Of a stretch of 64,000 nucleotides of DNA, positions 22,826 through 34,884 are shown one piece after another (within the stretch, counting starts at the first letter, position 1; each line of letters starts with the position of its first letter). The position numbers and the translations under genes were made by a program. Origin of the DNA: Epiperipatus broadwayi (Eukaryota > Onychophora > Udeonychophora > Euonychophora > Peripatidae); the NCBI GenBank assembly GCA_028023455.1, contig JAQFVV010012394.1:27291053-27355052 (forward strand). Reading direction: 5' to 3'. The notes beneath the pieces were generated by a model. It was not told the DNA's origin, ran no database searches, and saw nothing but the letters and a program-made list of their open reading frames with translations.

Positions 22826-23625
22826 GCTTAGGAAAAGTACAAAGGGAAGTAGGAAGACATGCAGGTGTATGGATAGCAAGGGAGGCAATTCAAGGAGAAA
22901 TGGGATGGTGAGTTTTTATATGAGATGCAAAAAGGAAAATGTTTGGTAGGTTGCAGTTTATGGATAATAAAAGAATAGCCAAAATAGCATTTAATTGGGT
23001 TATGAGTAAAGAGCAGGCAACAAGATGATGAAAAAGGTAATGTGATATGCAAAAGATTTGGATAAAGAATTTATATCGGTATACTTGTACAAAAGGTGGG
23101 ATGATTGTCGACTGTTATAGTGGTAAGGAATGGGATAAAAGAATGGGAGTTGGATGGAAAACTAGTATGGAGAGTAAAGAGTTTAAATATATATATAAGT
23201 AAACGGAACGTTGGGTGCTAGTTAATTTATAATAGCGAGGAAAGTAGTTTATTGTTTAAAGCTCGAATGGGATCTTTAGCAACAAGAGAATATACATGTA
23301 AATGGAAAAATATGGGGTGATTTAGTCTGCAAATTGTGTAAGGAAGGTCTAGAAAATATTAGGTATCTGTTAATTGAATGTAAACACTTGAAAGCAAAAA
23401 GGGTAAAAATAAAGTTGTGGAAGAATAAATATACAGAAAATGGGTTATTGGTTTTTATGCTGGGTTTGGGGAAAGGGAGATTTAGATATAAAGGCCATAG
23501 AGTTGACAAAGATTATGTTGTGGAAATGGGATGGAGCAGATTATGGTAAAACGGGGAAGGTAAAGTGGCTAACAGGTTTCTCTGGGCATAGTTGCTGAGA
23601 GATTCCTGACTCAGTTTAATGAGGT
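22826..23625 (+). mobile_element. Non-LTR retrotransposon 3' fragment, copy B
   Basis: Same family as 13995-14870. It starts slightly further upstream in the protein (LDCLGKVQREVGRHAGVW), continues IAREAIQGEMGW, and carries the zinc-finger-like CKLCKEGLENIRYLLIEC block at about 23325-23380, where the H of copy A reads Y. Many small deletions and frameshifts make it a pseudogene. The 3' tail GTGGCTAACAGGTTTCTCTG is present. The N-terminal L-x-x-V-Q-x-x-V-G-R motif is the usual segment just after the polymerase domain. Confidence 0.75.
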
Positions 23626-23689
23626 CACAATGTTGAAATAGATTAACATTTGAAGGCACAAAATCATACACTGAAAAAACCTTTTTAAT

Positions 23690-24020
23690 ATAATGGGTCC
23701 TGGCCTTGCATAGCAGTATACTTAACAGGCCATCAGAGAGGATGAGAAAGTGTATCTAGTATTCCTAAACTTTTGGACTCGTCCATTCTGATCTTGATCC
23801 TAAGAGATGACATTATCATACAAACTTTCATTAAATATCTCCATGTATATACTCGTCTCTTCATCCCTAAATTCCATTTATACCAGAATTCAAGCTTAGA
23901 AAGAATATGCATATTCTACTTCAGGGAATATTTATATTACTACCCTTATTGCACGAGTGTGATAAATGGATATAGAAAAAAGCAAATGACAGACTTTAAT
24001 GTGAAATTATATATTTAACA
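23690..24020. repeat. Dispersed repeat related to 62560-62760
   Basis: Parts align in order with 62560-62760: CCAGAATTCAAGCTTAG versus CACAGAATTCAAACTCAG, then AGAATATGCATATTCTA versus AGAATGTACCCCATACTCTA, then GCAAATGACAGACTTTAAT versus TCGAATGACAGACAACTAAT, followed by ATATTTAACAAAT in both. Function and class unknown. Confidence 0.5.
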
Positions 24021-24128
24021 AATTTATTCACGCTTATTACAAATTTTTTTTAACAAGGAACTATAAACAATAGCAATTATTTCATTTAGGTATTTATGAC
24101 TTTTTTGATCCATATTGTTGATATCTGT

Positions 24129-24281
24129 TATTCCAATTTCTTTTCCGCTCGAAGAGTAATTCAATATAAAAAAAAAATATTTAAAACTTGTTATTTGCAT
24201 ATATACTCCAATGTCTTTTCCGCTCGAAGAGTAATCATTCAATATAAAAAAAAAATATTTAAAACTTGTTATTTGCATATA
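24129..24281 (+). repeat. Two-unit tandem duplication (~75 bp each)
   Basis: Units 24129-24203 and 24204-24281 are nearly identical. Each contains CTTTTCCGCTCGAAGAGTAA, an A run, and AAAACTTGTTATTTGCATAT. The second unit has a small CAT insertion. It ends exactly where the CACCTGGG-ended element begins. Confidence 0.9.
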
Positions 24282-25238
24282 CACCTGGGTCTCATTTTAC
24301 GCGATAGATAGGTTCCTCAGAAATCGCGCAAAAATAGACGTAACTTACATTGAAAAAGGGGGGATGCTGTCTGTGATTTTTCAAAATTCGCATAAAAGCA
24401 CCAATGTAAAATTACTTTAAAATTCGCGTAAAAAAAAATAAGGAAATAAAATATGACTAATAAATAATTTCAAATTTGAAAAAAATTGATACAAGACAAA
24501 ACTTTTTAACTTAATATTTAATTTTATTCAAAATAGTATATTTTTATGCATAATTTACATTTTTTTTATACACGTTTTAATTATTGATATTTGCTGAAAA
24601 ACACAGTCGTTTGCAAACAGGAAATACAACTAGCGCTAATTTCTGGTGACAACGTAATTAGTAATTAATCTTTGAGACGATTTTATTAATTGTTTATGAA
24701 CTTAGACTTACGATAATAAAAAGATTTATTCACCACTGCTGGGAAAAATTTAATTAAAACTAACAGCTAAAAATTAAATTCTTATTTTTGTCTTTAATTT
24801 TCAATTCCGTTTAAAAATTAAATTTCGTTTCACTGCTATTACTCACCTTTTAAAAATACACTTGTAGACACTAAATGATTAATAATTGATTACGTTCTTT
24901 TTTAAAAAGCAAAAACAATGTGATTTAAAATGCAAAATTAACGTGCAATGTTTGAACAAATTTACATTATAATTTTGTAAAATTTAATGTGTGTGTATAC
25001 ATAAATCCTGGAAATTATGATTTTAATTTCATTATTGCATAAAATCTTACTATTATAAAGCACTGAAAATATTGAAATTACTAAGATGAAAGTCGAATTC
25101 CAATAATGTGCCATTACTTTCAATATAACATAAGTGCGTGAAATTTATTATTTAAAGTAATAGCGCATTATCGGAGTTCGACTTCCGGTGAACTTCAAAA
25201 TTGTGTTAAATAAGTCCGCGTAAAAAGAGACCCAGGTG
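24282..25238. repeat. CACCTGGG-ended non-autonomous DNA element, copy 2
   Basis: Starts CACCTGGGTCTCATTTTACG and ends CGCGTAAAAAGAGACCCAGGTG, about 20 bases of near-perfect terminal inverted repeat. It is flanked on both sides by TATA (24278-24281 and 25239-25242), consistent with a TA or TATA target duplication. No ORF. A nested inverted repeat lies near its right end (about 25088-25188: AGTCGAATTCCAATAATG against CATTATCGGAGTTCGACT). Relatedness to copy 1 at 20485-21357 is clear over the left third. Confidence 0.88.
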
Positions 25239-25242
25239 TATA

Positions 25243-28200
25243 CTTGCTTGCTAATTTAGACTTTAGTAAAATCACAATGCTTTGTCTCCAATATATTTAT
25301 TGACCGATTTTTATTAAACAATGTGGTAGTGGTCTGGATCCCCATTTTTATTATTTGTTTCTATAATGATAGAAAAGACCATTCATACTATAAGATTTTA
25401 ATCATATATTGAAAAACAAAGTGATTAGTATTATAACTGTGACTGTACAAGTGTTGGTCTTTAATGTTGTATAGTCTTATCTCTAATCCTGATGATCAAA
25501 TTCATCCACAATTTCACATATGACCCTATATTTTATTTCAATTTAAAATTGTGCTAATATTTTCCCCCTTTCTAGTATATCAAGAATGTATACTTCTATC
25601 AACCTATGGTAAAGGAAAGAAATAAAAAAAAAACAAGATACTTAAAAATAATCATACGATATTGTTAACGGTTAGAAACGTATGGTTTGTCAACAAGAAC
25701 CAAGCAAGTCATTAACTTGCATGTATAGGGGTACTGGTATGCACCACACAATGCTGATCAAAAACTTTGTCTAGACCTCAGTAACCTAAACCATGTGATC
25801 AAATAAGTATTCTCTTTTCGGGTCTGGTAATCAGAAAAATGTGAACTCTTCTAATAAAAATATCTCGATAAGTGATGATGTTGATATTCTTAAATGATTA
25901 TGTAATAAGAATGGATTCATTTGCAATAAATGAAACAAACACTAGAGTAATATATATGTAGTTTATTAATGAAATAACATGTTAGTAATTGATCTACAAT
26001 AAAAATAGAGTAAATATATCATTAACCATGTGCTAGGTTATGTAGCATTGTGTGTTTTCATCCCTACTTGGAATTGATTTAGACATCTCAATGGAAATAC
26101 TATATTGATTGGACCAGCAAACTACCAGTGATGAGTGACTAACCACCAACACATTCAACTTAATTTGATGAAGAGCATTTGAATACTGAACACTAAATCT
26201 GTAGGTCAAACAGTGATTTGAAAGTCATGCAACTGGCACTTGGAAAATTGTACATTACAAATTAGCATAGCGAATGATAACTTGTGGTATCCCAGTTAAA
26301 GCACATGACAACAAGCGTATACTAATATAAGGTGTTACTGGCTGATGGTGTTATATTACAAGTTTATGTAAATCTACACAAAAACTGGTAATGGGGTTAA
26401 AAAACAAAATTATATGTACAACGTGGCAATGAGCATCGTAAAGTCTCACCGATGGCTAAAGAATGATCACAGGTAGCAGGAACATCTCCATGAACTAAAA
26501 AGAATGATCCTCTGGGATATGAGAGAAGAGATATATGTTCAGCATTGCATGATCCATATCTAAAAAACAAGTAATCAATCCCAGCAAATCTAAATGGATT
26601 TCTTTATTGATCATCATCAGCAAAAAGGCTGACAACTTAAATCTATGTTGTTATTTGCACTTTTAAGTGCGTGAATTTTATTTTTTTCATATGTTAAACC
26701 AAATATTGATTCAAGAAGGGGGAGCAGTGCACGCCTCATTAATTATAGTTTAAATTATGATAAATGACTTGATCTTACATGGGTTATTATTTTAGCATAT
26801 TATGTATTTGTTAAACCATTTAAGGTTTTACTAATATTTAAATTTAGTGACTTTATATTATTATGACCGCGTTGCTGGCATATGTCAAATTATTAATAAG
26901 CCACATAGGACTTTGATCTGATTTGCCTGTACCTCATTCCAGGGAGTCATGATCCCTTCTTTCGTCATTCTTCTCCAAGTATATATTTATATACTACTTT
27001 GAGTCACCTGGGCCTCATTCCAGGGATTCAAAGTCTCCCATCTTTAATGTCGTCGTTTATGATAGAAGTCTACTTCTAGAACATGCAGGTTAGAGCAGAT
27101 GAAGCTCTGTATGGATGCGCCGTGGTCCGGCCCATAGAAACTTCCTGCCTACCTTTTTCTTTGTTCCGTTCTAGGATGAAGCTGGCGTGTACCACCTTTA
27201 AAAAATTGGAGAATGACCTTATCCTGGCCAAATGTGCCATTTCCTCTCACTGATATGCTAGCACTGCCTTTTCTTAGTTTTCTAGCCTGTTTAGCAAAGT
27301 AAATAGTAATGATAGGTGATAATAAAACGCGTTTCTCTTTGTAATATTTTCCGTTGGAGTTTAAATCCAACTTCTCATGAAGCTGCCCTCCCCTTTATTG
27401 AAATAAGCTGTTCCCGTAATTATAGCGTTCCGCTATATTCTATTGTTAAATGCTGAAAATGTAAATGTTTTAGTCTACTTACTGATCAAAATGTATCCTT
27501 ATTTTAATTGTTATAGTCTAAATGAAAATAAACTTATGTATCAAATGCTAAGGGCATCATACTAAAATCGTATAATCAGTAAAACTATTGTATCTTTTTT
27601 TTTTTAAATGTATAAAACGTCCACCAAACCACTCAGATAAATCCATTTTTGTAACATTGAATAAAAAACTATTTTTAAATATACGTTCAGTATTGTAACA
27701 GCCGCACTAAATTAATATTTATTAAAATAAAATAATTGTATCAAGTTTCTTAAATGTTCATAATAAAAATGAAGTTTTAAAAGTGTGAAGTTGATTATAT
27801 ATATATATAAAACTCATTTTGAATTTTGTCCAAATAAATATATTTTAAAGTTTAATCCAGTTGTTTGAATCTCCTTAATATATTCATCTTGGTGTTTTTA
27901 TTTATTTATATCTCTGGTTCAATCAATCTCTCATCATCATCATCACCAGTTGAGATCTGATGTAAAACATAGCACCCGGCTGGGATATAATGTATTTATG
28001 TGGTATCACCGGAGGTGTTGTCCATAATGTTATAGATTTTGGGAATGGGCAAATAGGTTAGAATTCATGATTGCTCCTGACCTGTGTATTTCGGGCAGGA
28101 TTGGATTCGGGGTACTTTTGCTTAGATTTTAAATCTTGTTGGATGGACATACAATTTCGACCAGTACATCATGTCATTCATAGGGTAGTAAGTCATGGAG

Positions 28201-30950
28201 TGTTGGTGGAGGAGCTGCATCATCTCAATTAGCCTTGGTGTAATTTGCCAGGACTCTGAATTTTGTTGCGTGAATGTATGAATCTGACCATTACAATATT
28301 ATTCTCTTAGTGTACATATGAATATTTATAATATATATAATTACCTTTAACATTCAACACAACCCTTAGGCTTACTAAAATAATAAAAACAGGGTAGCCT
28401 TTAAGTTTGCCTACATCCCCTTTCAGCACAGATTAAACTGGATATGAAGGCCAGTCAAGAACTTCCTTCCTTGCATTGCAAATCTGTTGTTTTATGTTAA
28501 ACTGTCTTTAATAGTTTTGCTCTACTGTTCAATAATTTACTATTTTTAGTTAATACTTTTTAGCAACTAATTAGTTATCGGTAATGTAATCACAGATTAT
28601 TTTGTATAAACTAATTAAATACTTTGATTTTACTATTTGTACAGAATAATTAGAATACTTTTAGTTTTTTAGTTATTAAACATTTATTTATTCTGCACAC
28701 AGCATTCAGAAATACTCTTAAAATCAGATGATCAAAATATGAGTACAATAAATATATATTACAGAATTAACTATATATATATGCCTATATTTCCAGTGCA
28801 TCAAAGATCAGTAAATGAGTTGTTGTTTTTTTTTTTGAGTCGTAAATCAACTGCTCACCCTTTTAAGTCTCCTTGTCAGTTGTTGAATCCTTGCTATCAA
28901 ATATATACCACTTAGGAAGTTCCATATTTATTTTATTATTCTGTAAAGTGGGAAGTACCAAGTGTTTCTTTTTAATTATACCATTAATAGAATCATTCTA
29001 GGGAACAATTACATTTTTTTTCTTTAGTTAACTCGTGAGTAGACATGTCCACAACACATTTAATGTCTCGGCTACATGACAGAACCTAATTTGCTAATTT
29101 TACTGTTTTAATAGCCTAAATTTCGCAATACTTTTAGTGCAACTAACATTTTAATCCTGCAACACTTGTCCAACAAATGCATATAGAAGTATTCATATAA
29201 TATAAATTTGTGTATTTTATTTCCTACCTATAACAATCTGTTAGATGCTTGGTTTGAGAGTGACACGATTCCAAATTTTTTAGATAGTCTGCCAAACAAG
29301 AAATCAATATACATTGTGCCAAAATTTAATATTTGCAGATCAACACCCATATTAATATCCCCAAGGAATTGTATTGATATATCACTATTTAAGAAAAAAT
29401 AAATTTCTCAAAACCCTATGAATCTAATGTTAGAGTGTATACATTATTAAATGGGTACAGATATCATCGCATATGTATTAATTAATATCCTGAGTTGAGC
29501 TTTCTATTCTAGTACTATCTAAACTGTAAACACCAGGTGCATATAAAATTCATAACCTTAATATTTAAATTTTCATCCTCAAACCAGTTTCAGTATGCAG
29601 ATTTAATTATTAGATTGATTACTCAAGCTTACACCAGATGGCACTGAACTGGCGATTTGTTCTTATATTACGCTGGAGAGTTTAATGATTTATCAATTTT
29701 TAATATTGCTAGCATTTCTTTCTATGAGTAGAAGACATTAAATTAGTCATCATAGCAAATCTAATACTATGCAATCTTGCTTCACGATCTGTGCTTCTGA
29801 AAATATTTGCAACAATCTAATTAAGCTTTTCCTCCGTAGGTGTCAACTTCACTAAGAGTATCTATGTCCTAAATCTTGCCCCATCCTTAGTTGCAAATGC
29901 TGCTCTATATTCAGGTCTTGAAGATTTCATATAGTATGTACCGTTTTTTAAAAAAAGTAAAACCCCTTTGTTATTACCACTAATTTTTGCTTCGCTATTA
30001 TTGAATTTAAAAATATTTCCACTGTTTTGATGAAAACTTCCCCAATTATGACAATCTAACCATATCCAAAGCAGGCTATTTTTATATCATTTTTCTAGAT
30101 CTCGTTCTAATATTAGGCATCAAGTTCCCTAAATAGGACTGCTTAAACAAACGATCTTCACCAAATTGAAGCTGATATTCCAAATCTAGTTTTAAAACAC
30201 TTTGTTCATTAATTTTTACTGCTTGTGCAAAGATTATTACTACTCTCAAACTGCTAAACTTAATTCTGCCATAGCTTTCAAAGCACTGAATGCTTAAAGA
30301 AAATCTAAATTGCAGTAGTATATTATTAACAAATGGAAATGTTGCATGACCACAATGATGATCAATATCTGAATACTAAAAAATAATATATATTTGATGA
30401 GTAATGCATGCTTTTAAAATGAAAACAATTTTTTTTCTTTGACCAGTTTTGATTATGATGTATAGTTATTGGAGATAAAGAATACGGAATTTTAAAGATA
30501 TCTGAAAGATGTTTAGTTAACTAAGAAAACTCAAATGTAAAGACTTTAATCTTAAAACTTTTAAATGCATTTATTTTAAAATAGAAATTACAATAAAAGA
30601 TTGCACAGTAACATATATATATATATATATAATTTAGATATGTAATATATACAGTTTAGTGTCAGAACAAATGTGCGAATAACAAAATTAGTATAAAAAA
30701 AATTCACACCAAACAAAAAAAAAAATACGTCCTGAGATTCACCAGAATTTTTTAAACTTGGTTTATATTGCTTTGCTAATAAACTTTGTTGAATAAAAAA
30801 TTGACTTATTGTAACTACGGATGATTGTTAAAAGTTCTGTACACAATTGGAACAGACTAGACTTTTGTTATCCTCTCTTTTTTTTAAAAAAAAGTTGGTG
30901 TTAAAATTAATATTTTTGTTATCTTTACAGTTCAAACTTTTCAATAAAAA
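25243..30950. other. Intergenic region between the two convergent genes
   Basis: No gene recognised. Notable parts: 26880-27430 is GC-richer and contains two near-copies of CTCATTCCAGGGA (about 26930 and 27015), plus a 73-codon minus-strand frame at 27149-27370 that I cannot place. 27940-28260 is another GC-richer patch (ATCACCGGAGGTGTTGTCC). (TA)n lies at 30613-30631. The rest is AT-rich with no transposon motif. Confidence 0.55.
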
Positions 30951-31117
30951 CTAGAGTTTCCTCATTTGTTGATTTATAAAATCTGCTAACTCTACCGATG
31001 TCTTTTCAAGAATTTTTTCCAAGCTTCCGTACAGTTCACAACGTTTGGATGTATTAAATAATCTTTCTTTAATACTGTCATGGTAGACACCAAATAACTT
31101 GATAGTCATAATATTAC
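30951..31117 (-). CDS. Gene 2 terminal coding exon (unidentified protein)
   Basis: On the minus strand this exon follows a TTTTATTCCAG acceptor and runs to a TAG stop. Its first two bases complete a glycine codon begun by the previous exon. It encodes 54 residues, beginning NIMTIKLFGVYHDSIKERLF and ending FINQQMRKL. The sequence is non-repetitive and looks like a folded, largely helical C-terminus. I do not recognise the family. The frame holds without a stop across the junction, which supports a live gene. Confidence 0.8.
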
Positions 31118-31199
31118 CTGGAATAAAACAGAGAGGAAAAATTATTAGAATGAAGTATGCTATTATGTAATTGTATGGGCATTAAATTACAAATCTTAC

Positions 31200-31384
31200 C
31201 AGAAAATTTGTTCTTAGGAAAAACATAATTCTGAACCAATCTCATCATTCCAAGATATGTTTTTAACTTATCTACTAAATGAATTCCATACATTTGAAGC
31301 ACAACAGAATAAAAATCTCCCTTCTCCCGATTTCTTTTGTTCAGAACTCTTACAACAGCATTATACCAAAGATTACGATCAGTT
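31200..31384 (-). CDS. Gene 2 exon 4 of the 5 in view (unidentified protein)
   Basis: Acceptor TTTATTGTAG, donor G|GTAAGATT. The first base completes an AG-A arginine codon from the upstream exon and the last base opens the glycine codon of the next, so both junctions match in phase. It encodes TDRNLWYNAVVRVLNKRNRE, GDFYSVVLQMYGIHLVDKL and LVQNYVFPKNKFSG. The character is alpha-helical and cytosolic, with no membrane segment or repeats. The open frame continues past the donor but that extension is intronic. Confidence 0.82.
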
Positions 31385-32427
31385 CTACAATAAAGATTAA
31401 ACAATTTAAAATAAAACAAATCAAATTGAAAGTTTAGTGATAAATATATAAAAAAAAGGCTTATAAAAATATAGCATCCCTCATCCCTTTATTTATTTAG
31501 AATATATATTTTTAAAGACATACTCTCAATCACTTATAAAGAAATGTCAACCAAAGTAATTCACTCTCAGGCTTTTTATTAAATTCTTTAATTCTTCCAA
31601 TGTGTGTATAAACTTAACAGTTGTTAACTTTACAGTTAATAGCCAACATCTTATCAGAGCCGAGTACATTCATGGGTGTTACATTCCATTTCTGAAGCAG
31701 ATAAGTGTCAAGATTGGAGATAACTGAATATAGTAATAATAACCTGATAATTAAAAAAAAATCATAACCCATTGGTTTATTTTTCAGTATCAAAAAAAGA
31801 CCCGAGGTCCTACTTTCTGCACCATAATTTTATTATTTTAAGAATCCTGGTTGATCACTGAAGTGAAGATCTTAACATGTCATAATTAATTATCTGAGAA
31901 GATACTGGTTTGGTTGATCATCCAGACCTAAGGTCTTAACTTGAAGCATATTCTGGTCAATCATCAGGAAGATCTTGATTTGAAATGTGTCATAATGTAA
32001 ATGTCTGTTAATCTTAATAACTTTTTCTATATAGTTTGCAAGTCAACTTGTTCATATCCTGTAGATGTACAAAACCTGGAAAACCACAAGGTGACAAATG
32101 TAAAATATGACTATATTTCTCATTCTTACATTTAATTATAGAACCAGAAAGGTAACAAAAGTACTTCTTTCAAGCAAGAACACATTTTTAAAAGATATTA
32201 AGAAACTATATTTGTATCCCTTCCCCAAATAATGCATGCACTTCCACATATGTTAGATTTTGACCAAGGTCATTCCAAAATAAGATGAGGAAGGGTTATC
32301 ACTTGTCTTCTGTTATAAGTTCAGATTGCAAGATGATTTCTTGTTCTTGTTGAAACTATCCTTTCAAAAAGAGTTTAGAAAACAAAAATATTAGAGAATA
32401 CTGTTTGTTTCTGAACTTTGTTAGAAA
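31385..32427 (-). other. Gene 2 intron, left part
   Basis: Intron sequence between the exons at 31384 and 38293. No feature recognised here apart from a patch at 31850-31990 with repeated CTGGTTGATCA/CTGGTCAATCA strings (31847, 31905, 31950), about 45-58 bases apart, suggesting an old local tandem duplication. Confidence 0.55.
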
Positions 32428-32613
32428 TTACTTCTGTAGAGATAATAAATGTATTTTGCCAACTATGGCTTTTGGGTGTGGAAGTATATTATCTATCAAT
32501 AAGATCTTTCCCACTTTAAAGTCAAAAGCAAAATCATCACTGTTTTCTAGTTTTATTAGATTTAGAAAATCCTGTAAGTTCTGATTTAATAGTTCTCTTT
32601 CTGATCCCATCAT
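32428..32613 (-). pseudogene. Tigger/pogo-type DDE transposase fragment
   Basis: A short open stretch on the minus strand includes FAFDFKVGKILLIDNILPHP followed by KAIVGKIHLL. This resembles the second catalytic-aspartate block of Tigger/pogo transposases, usually written LLIDNAPSHPKAL. The third position of the NAP triplet is preserved in form (N-I-L-P-H-P) and the aspartate is present. Only about 60 codons remain. No inverted repeats were found around it, so it is a fossil piece in a gene 2 intron. Confidence 0.65.
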
Positions 32614-33027
32614 TAAACTTAAACATGTGATAGCTTCAATTTAAATAATTTGAAATTCAAACATTCTTAATGTACCATTTTAAGATTAAAAAATTGTATA
32701 CATTTGTGTGTGATCTATTAACATTATTAATTTATACCCTCTACAAAAATTGAAAATTGTGCATCTATTTAAATAAAAACTAAAACTGTTACATTTGATG
32801 TGATCATAACTCTCATGAGCAGCTGATGACATAAAATTTGTTTGCCAGAAATATATGTTCTGCAGGAGGTTAATTGACTTTTTGTTGAGTGTCCATATAT
32901 AGCACTCATGGAAGTTTCTATAATTTCTAGAGAATGTAAATAAGTAATGATAAAATTTATATGGTATTTAATTAATTTTTAAATATATATATACCATATT
33001 TTTTAACAAACTTTAGAACATATGATC

Positions 33028-34660
33028 TTTAACACTGCATCATCATTTGATTTTGTAGATAAAATTAAGAATATAAATAGGGAGTTACATGACTCAATTT
33101 GTACTTTTGATATAAATGAAATGTATGGATTAATAGATCGAATAGAGTCAATTAATATTATTTATAATGCTCTTGTTTCCAAAAATATAGTCTGATACTA
33201 TAAATTTTATTATAAAAGTATTGCAGTTTATGTATTGGAGAGAAAGTATTCATTTATTATTATTAACACTCGCAAAAGTGTATGCATAATTAGCTTGAAA
33301 GGCTGATATTTGAATGTAATACAATTGTAAACATGCGCTAGATAAAAATAAATGCTTATTTACATATGATTAAGTTTCAGTTAGAGTGACGTTTAGTAAA
33401 TTCTAGACAATTTCACCGACGTCATTCATTCAGACATCGTATATAGTAATTTAAAGTGAGTGTTCCATCCTCACACTTTCCTTGCCAGTACTTCAGATTT
33501 GCTCATACATAAGCATTTGAGTTGCAGGAATAAGTGGATTCATTTTATTCCTGCATAAATACTATATCTTGTATTGGAGAGAAATTATTCATTTATTATT
33601 ATTAACACTCGCAAAAGCGTATGCACAATTAGCTTGAAAGGCTGATATTTGAATGTAATAATGAATATTATAAAATGAGTTATGGTTGGTCAATGGGTCT
33701 TCCTGCTGTTGCTCAAATTTGTAATTTTGTTATATCAACTTATGAAGGATGATGTTTTATTTGTGGAAAACAAGATTTAATAATCAATTTATTTAATGAA
33801 TTAAATCAGATTAAGGATATAAAGTGGGTTATAACCTAAGAAAAATACAATTCCATAAAATTCTTGGATATTCAAGTTACACGTAATGATTACAGTTTGG
33901 ATTATCTTGTTAATTAAACCAATTGAAACTAGAGGTTTTATTCCATATGAATCACACGTACCTATATATCATAAGTTGTCTGGATTGAAATCATTCTTAT
34001 TTCGAAATGAAAAATTGTGCAAATATTCTAGTGATAAAATAAAAAATGTACATTTATTTGTTAATGACTTGTTGAAAATTGGTTATTATAAAAGTGCTAT
34101 TACTAATATTATTAAAAAATTTAAAAGGAATCAACAATATAATAAAATTAAAAATAATATCAAAATAAAATGCATTTCAATGCCATTTATATCGGATCGG
34201 CATGTCAAGTTTATTAGGAGAATTTATAATGGTTTGTGTCATATTGCTTTTTTCTCAGCAAATAATATAAATAGATTACTTAATAACTCTAAAATTCAAA
34301 GTTTAATCAAAATTCTATTATATATAAATTGATATGTGGATGTGGCTTACAATACATCGGTGAATCTAAGTGTACATTTGAGAAGAGAATAAAAGAGCAT
34401 ATGCTTTTATATAATAGAATTCAAAAAGAGAAACAATCTGGAATAGATGTAAATAAACCATCTTCTGTTACATTTGATCGTAATAAATCTTGTCAATATG
34501 GATTTAAATTTGATTATAATAATATGAAAATTATTCAAATTGAATATTGTCGTAATAAACGTAAAATAAAAGAGGCTATGTTGATTTCAAAAAATCGTCA
34601 AATGTTAATGAATCGCCAGTCATCAAATGTTAAGATAACAGAATTGTGGGAAATCTGAAT
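33028..34660 (+). mobile_element. Penelope-like retroelement with GIY-YIG domain, dead copy
   Basis: In order on the + strand: a degraded reverse transcriptase start (SFDFVDKI...CTFDINEMYGLI), then after an inserted unit (33231-33660) MSYGWSMGLPAVAQICNF, the Penelope-type MG-P-box. Next come a stop at 33750 and IKFLDIQVTRND. Frame 33886-34332 holds PYESHVPIYHKLSGLKSF and the thumb region. Frame 34329-34658 holds CGCGLQYIGESKCTFEKRIKEH, a GIY-YIG endonuclease start (Y-I-G, R, EH), ending with NKRKIKEAMLIS and a stop. The order reverse transcriptase then GIY-YIG is diagnostic of Penelope-like elements. The D-D catalytic box is not seen. It lies antisense in a gene 2 intron. Confidence 0.85.
33231..33660. 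repeat. 430-bp unit with ~92-bp terminal direct repeats
   Basis: Direct repeats at 33231-33323 and 33570-33660 share TGTATTGGAGAGAAA, TATTCATTTATTATTATTAA, CACTCGCAAAAG and TTAGCTTGAAAGGCTGATAT with only a few differences. They flank about 246 bases of unrelated sequence. The first repeat starts TGTATTGG and can be read to end TACA, so it could be a very short LTR pair. The unit splits the Penelope reverse transcriptase. No clear target duplication, primer site or polypurine tract. Confidence 0.75.
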
Positions 34661-34884
34661 TGAACTAATGGGTATTGTTAAAGGTTGTCTCGTTTTGATT
34701 TTTCAATGTTATATAGTTGATAAAGACTACAAAATGTATAGTTGAAAGTATTTTTAAAAATAATATAATTTATGTAAATTTTACTGTATTTTGATATATT
34801 GATTTGTATATTACATATATTGTGGAATGAATACAGATATCAAACTTAATTTATTATATATATACACACATTAATTCTCATCAA

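Noticed and set aside
24129-24281. CRISPR-like array
   Set aside because: Only two back-to-back units with no spacers, in a eukaryotic context.
24024-24311. Overlapping open frames on both strands
   Set aside because: Created by the 75-bp tandem duplication, not by a gene.
32428-32613. Possible extra exon of gene 2
   Set aside because: The flanking exons already join in phase (AG|A), and the peptide resembles a Tigger transposase.
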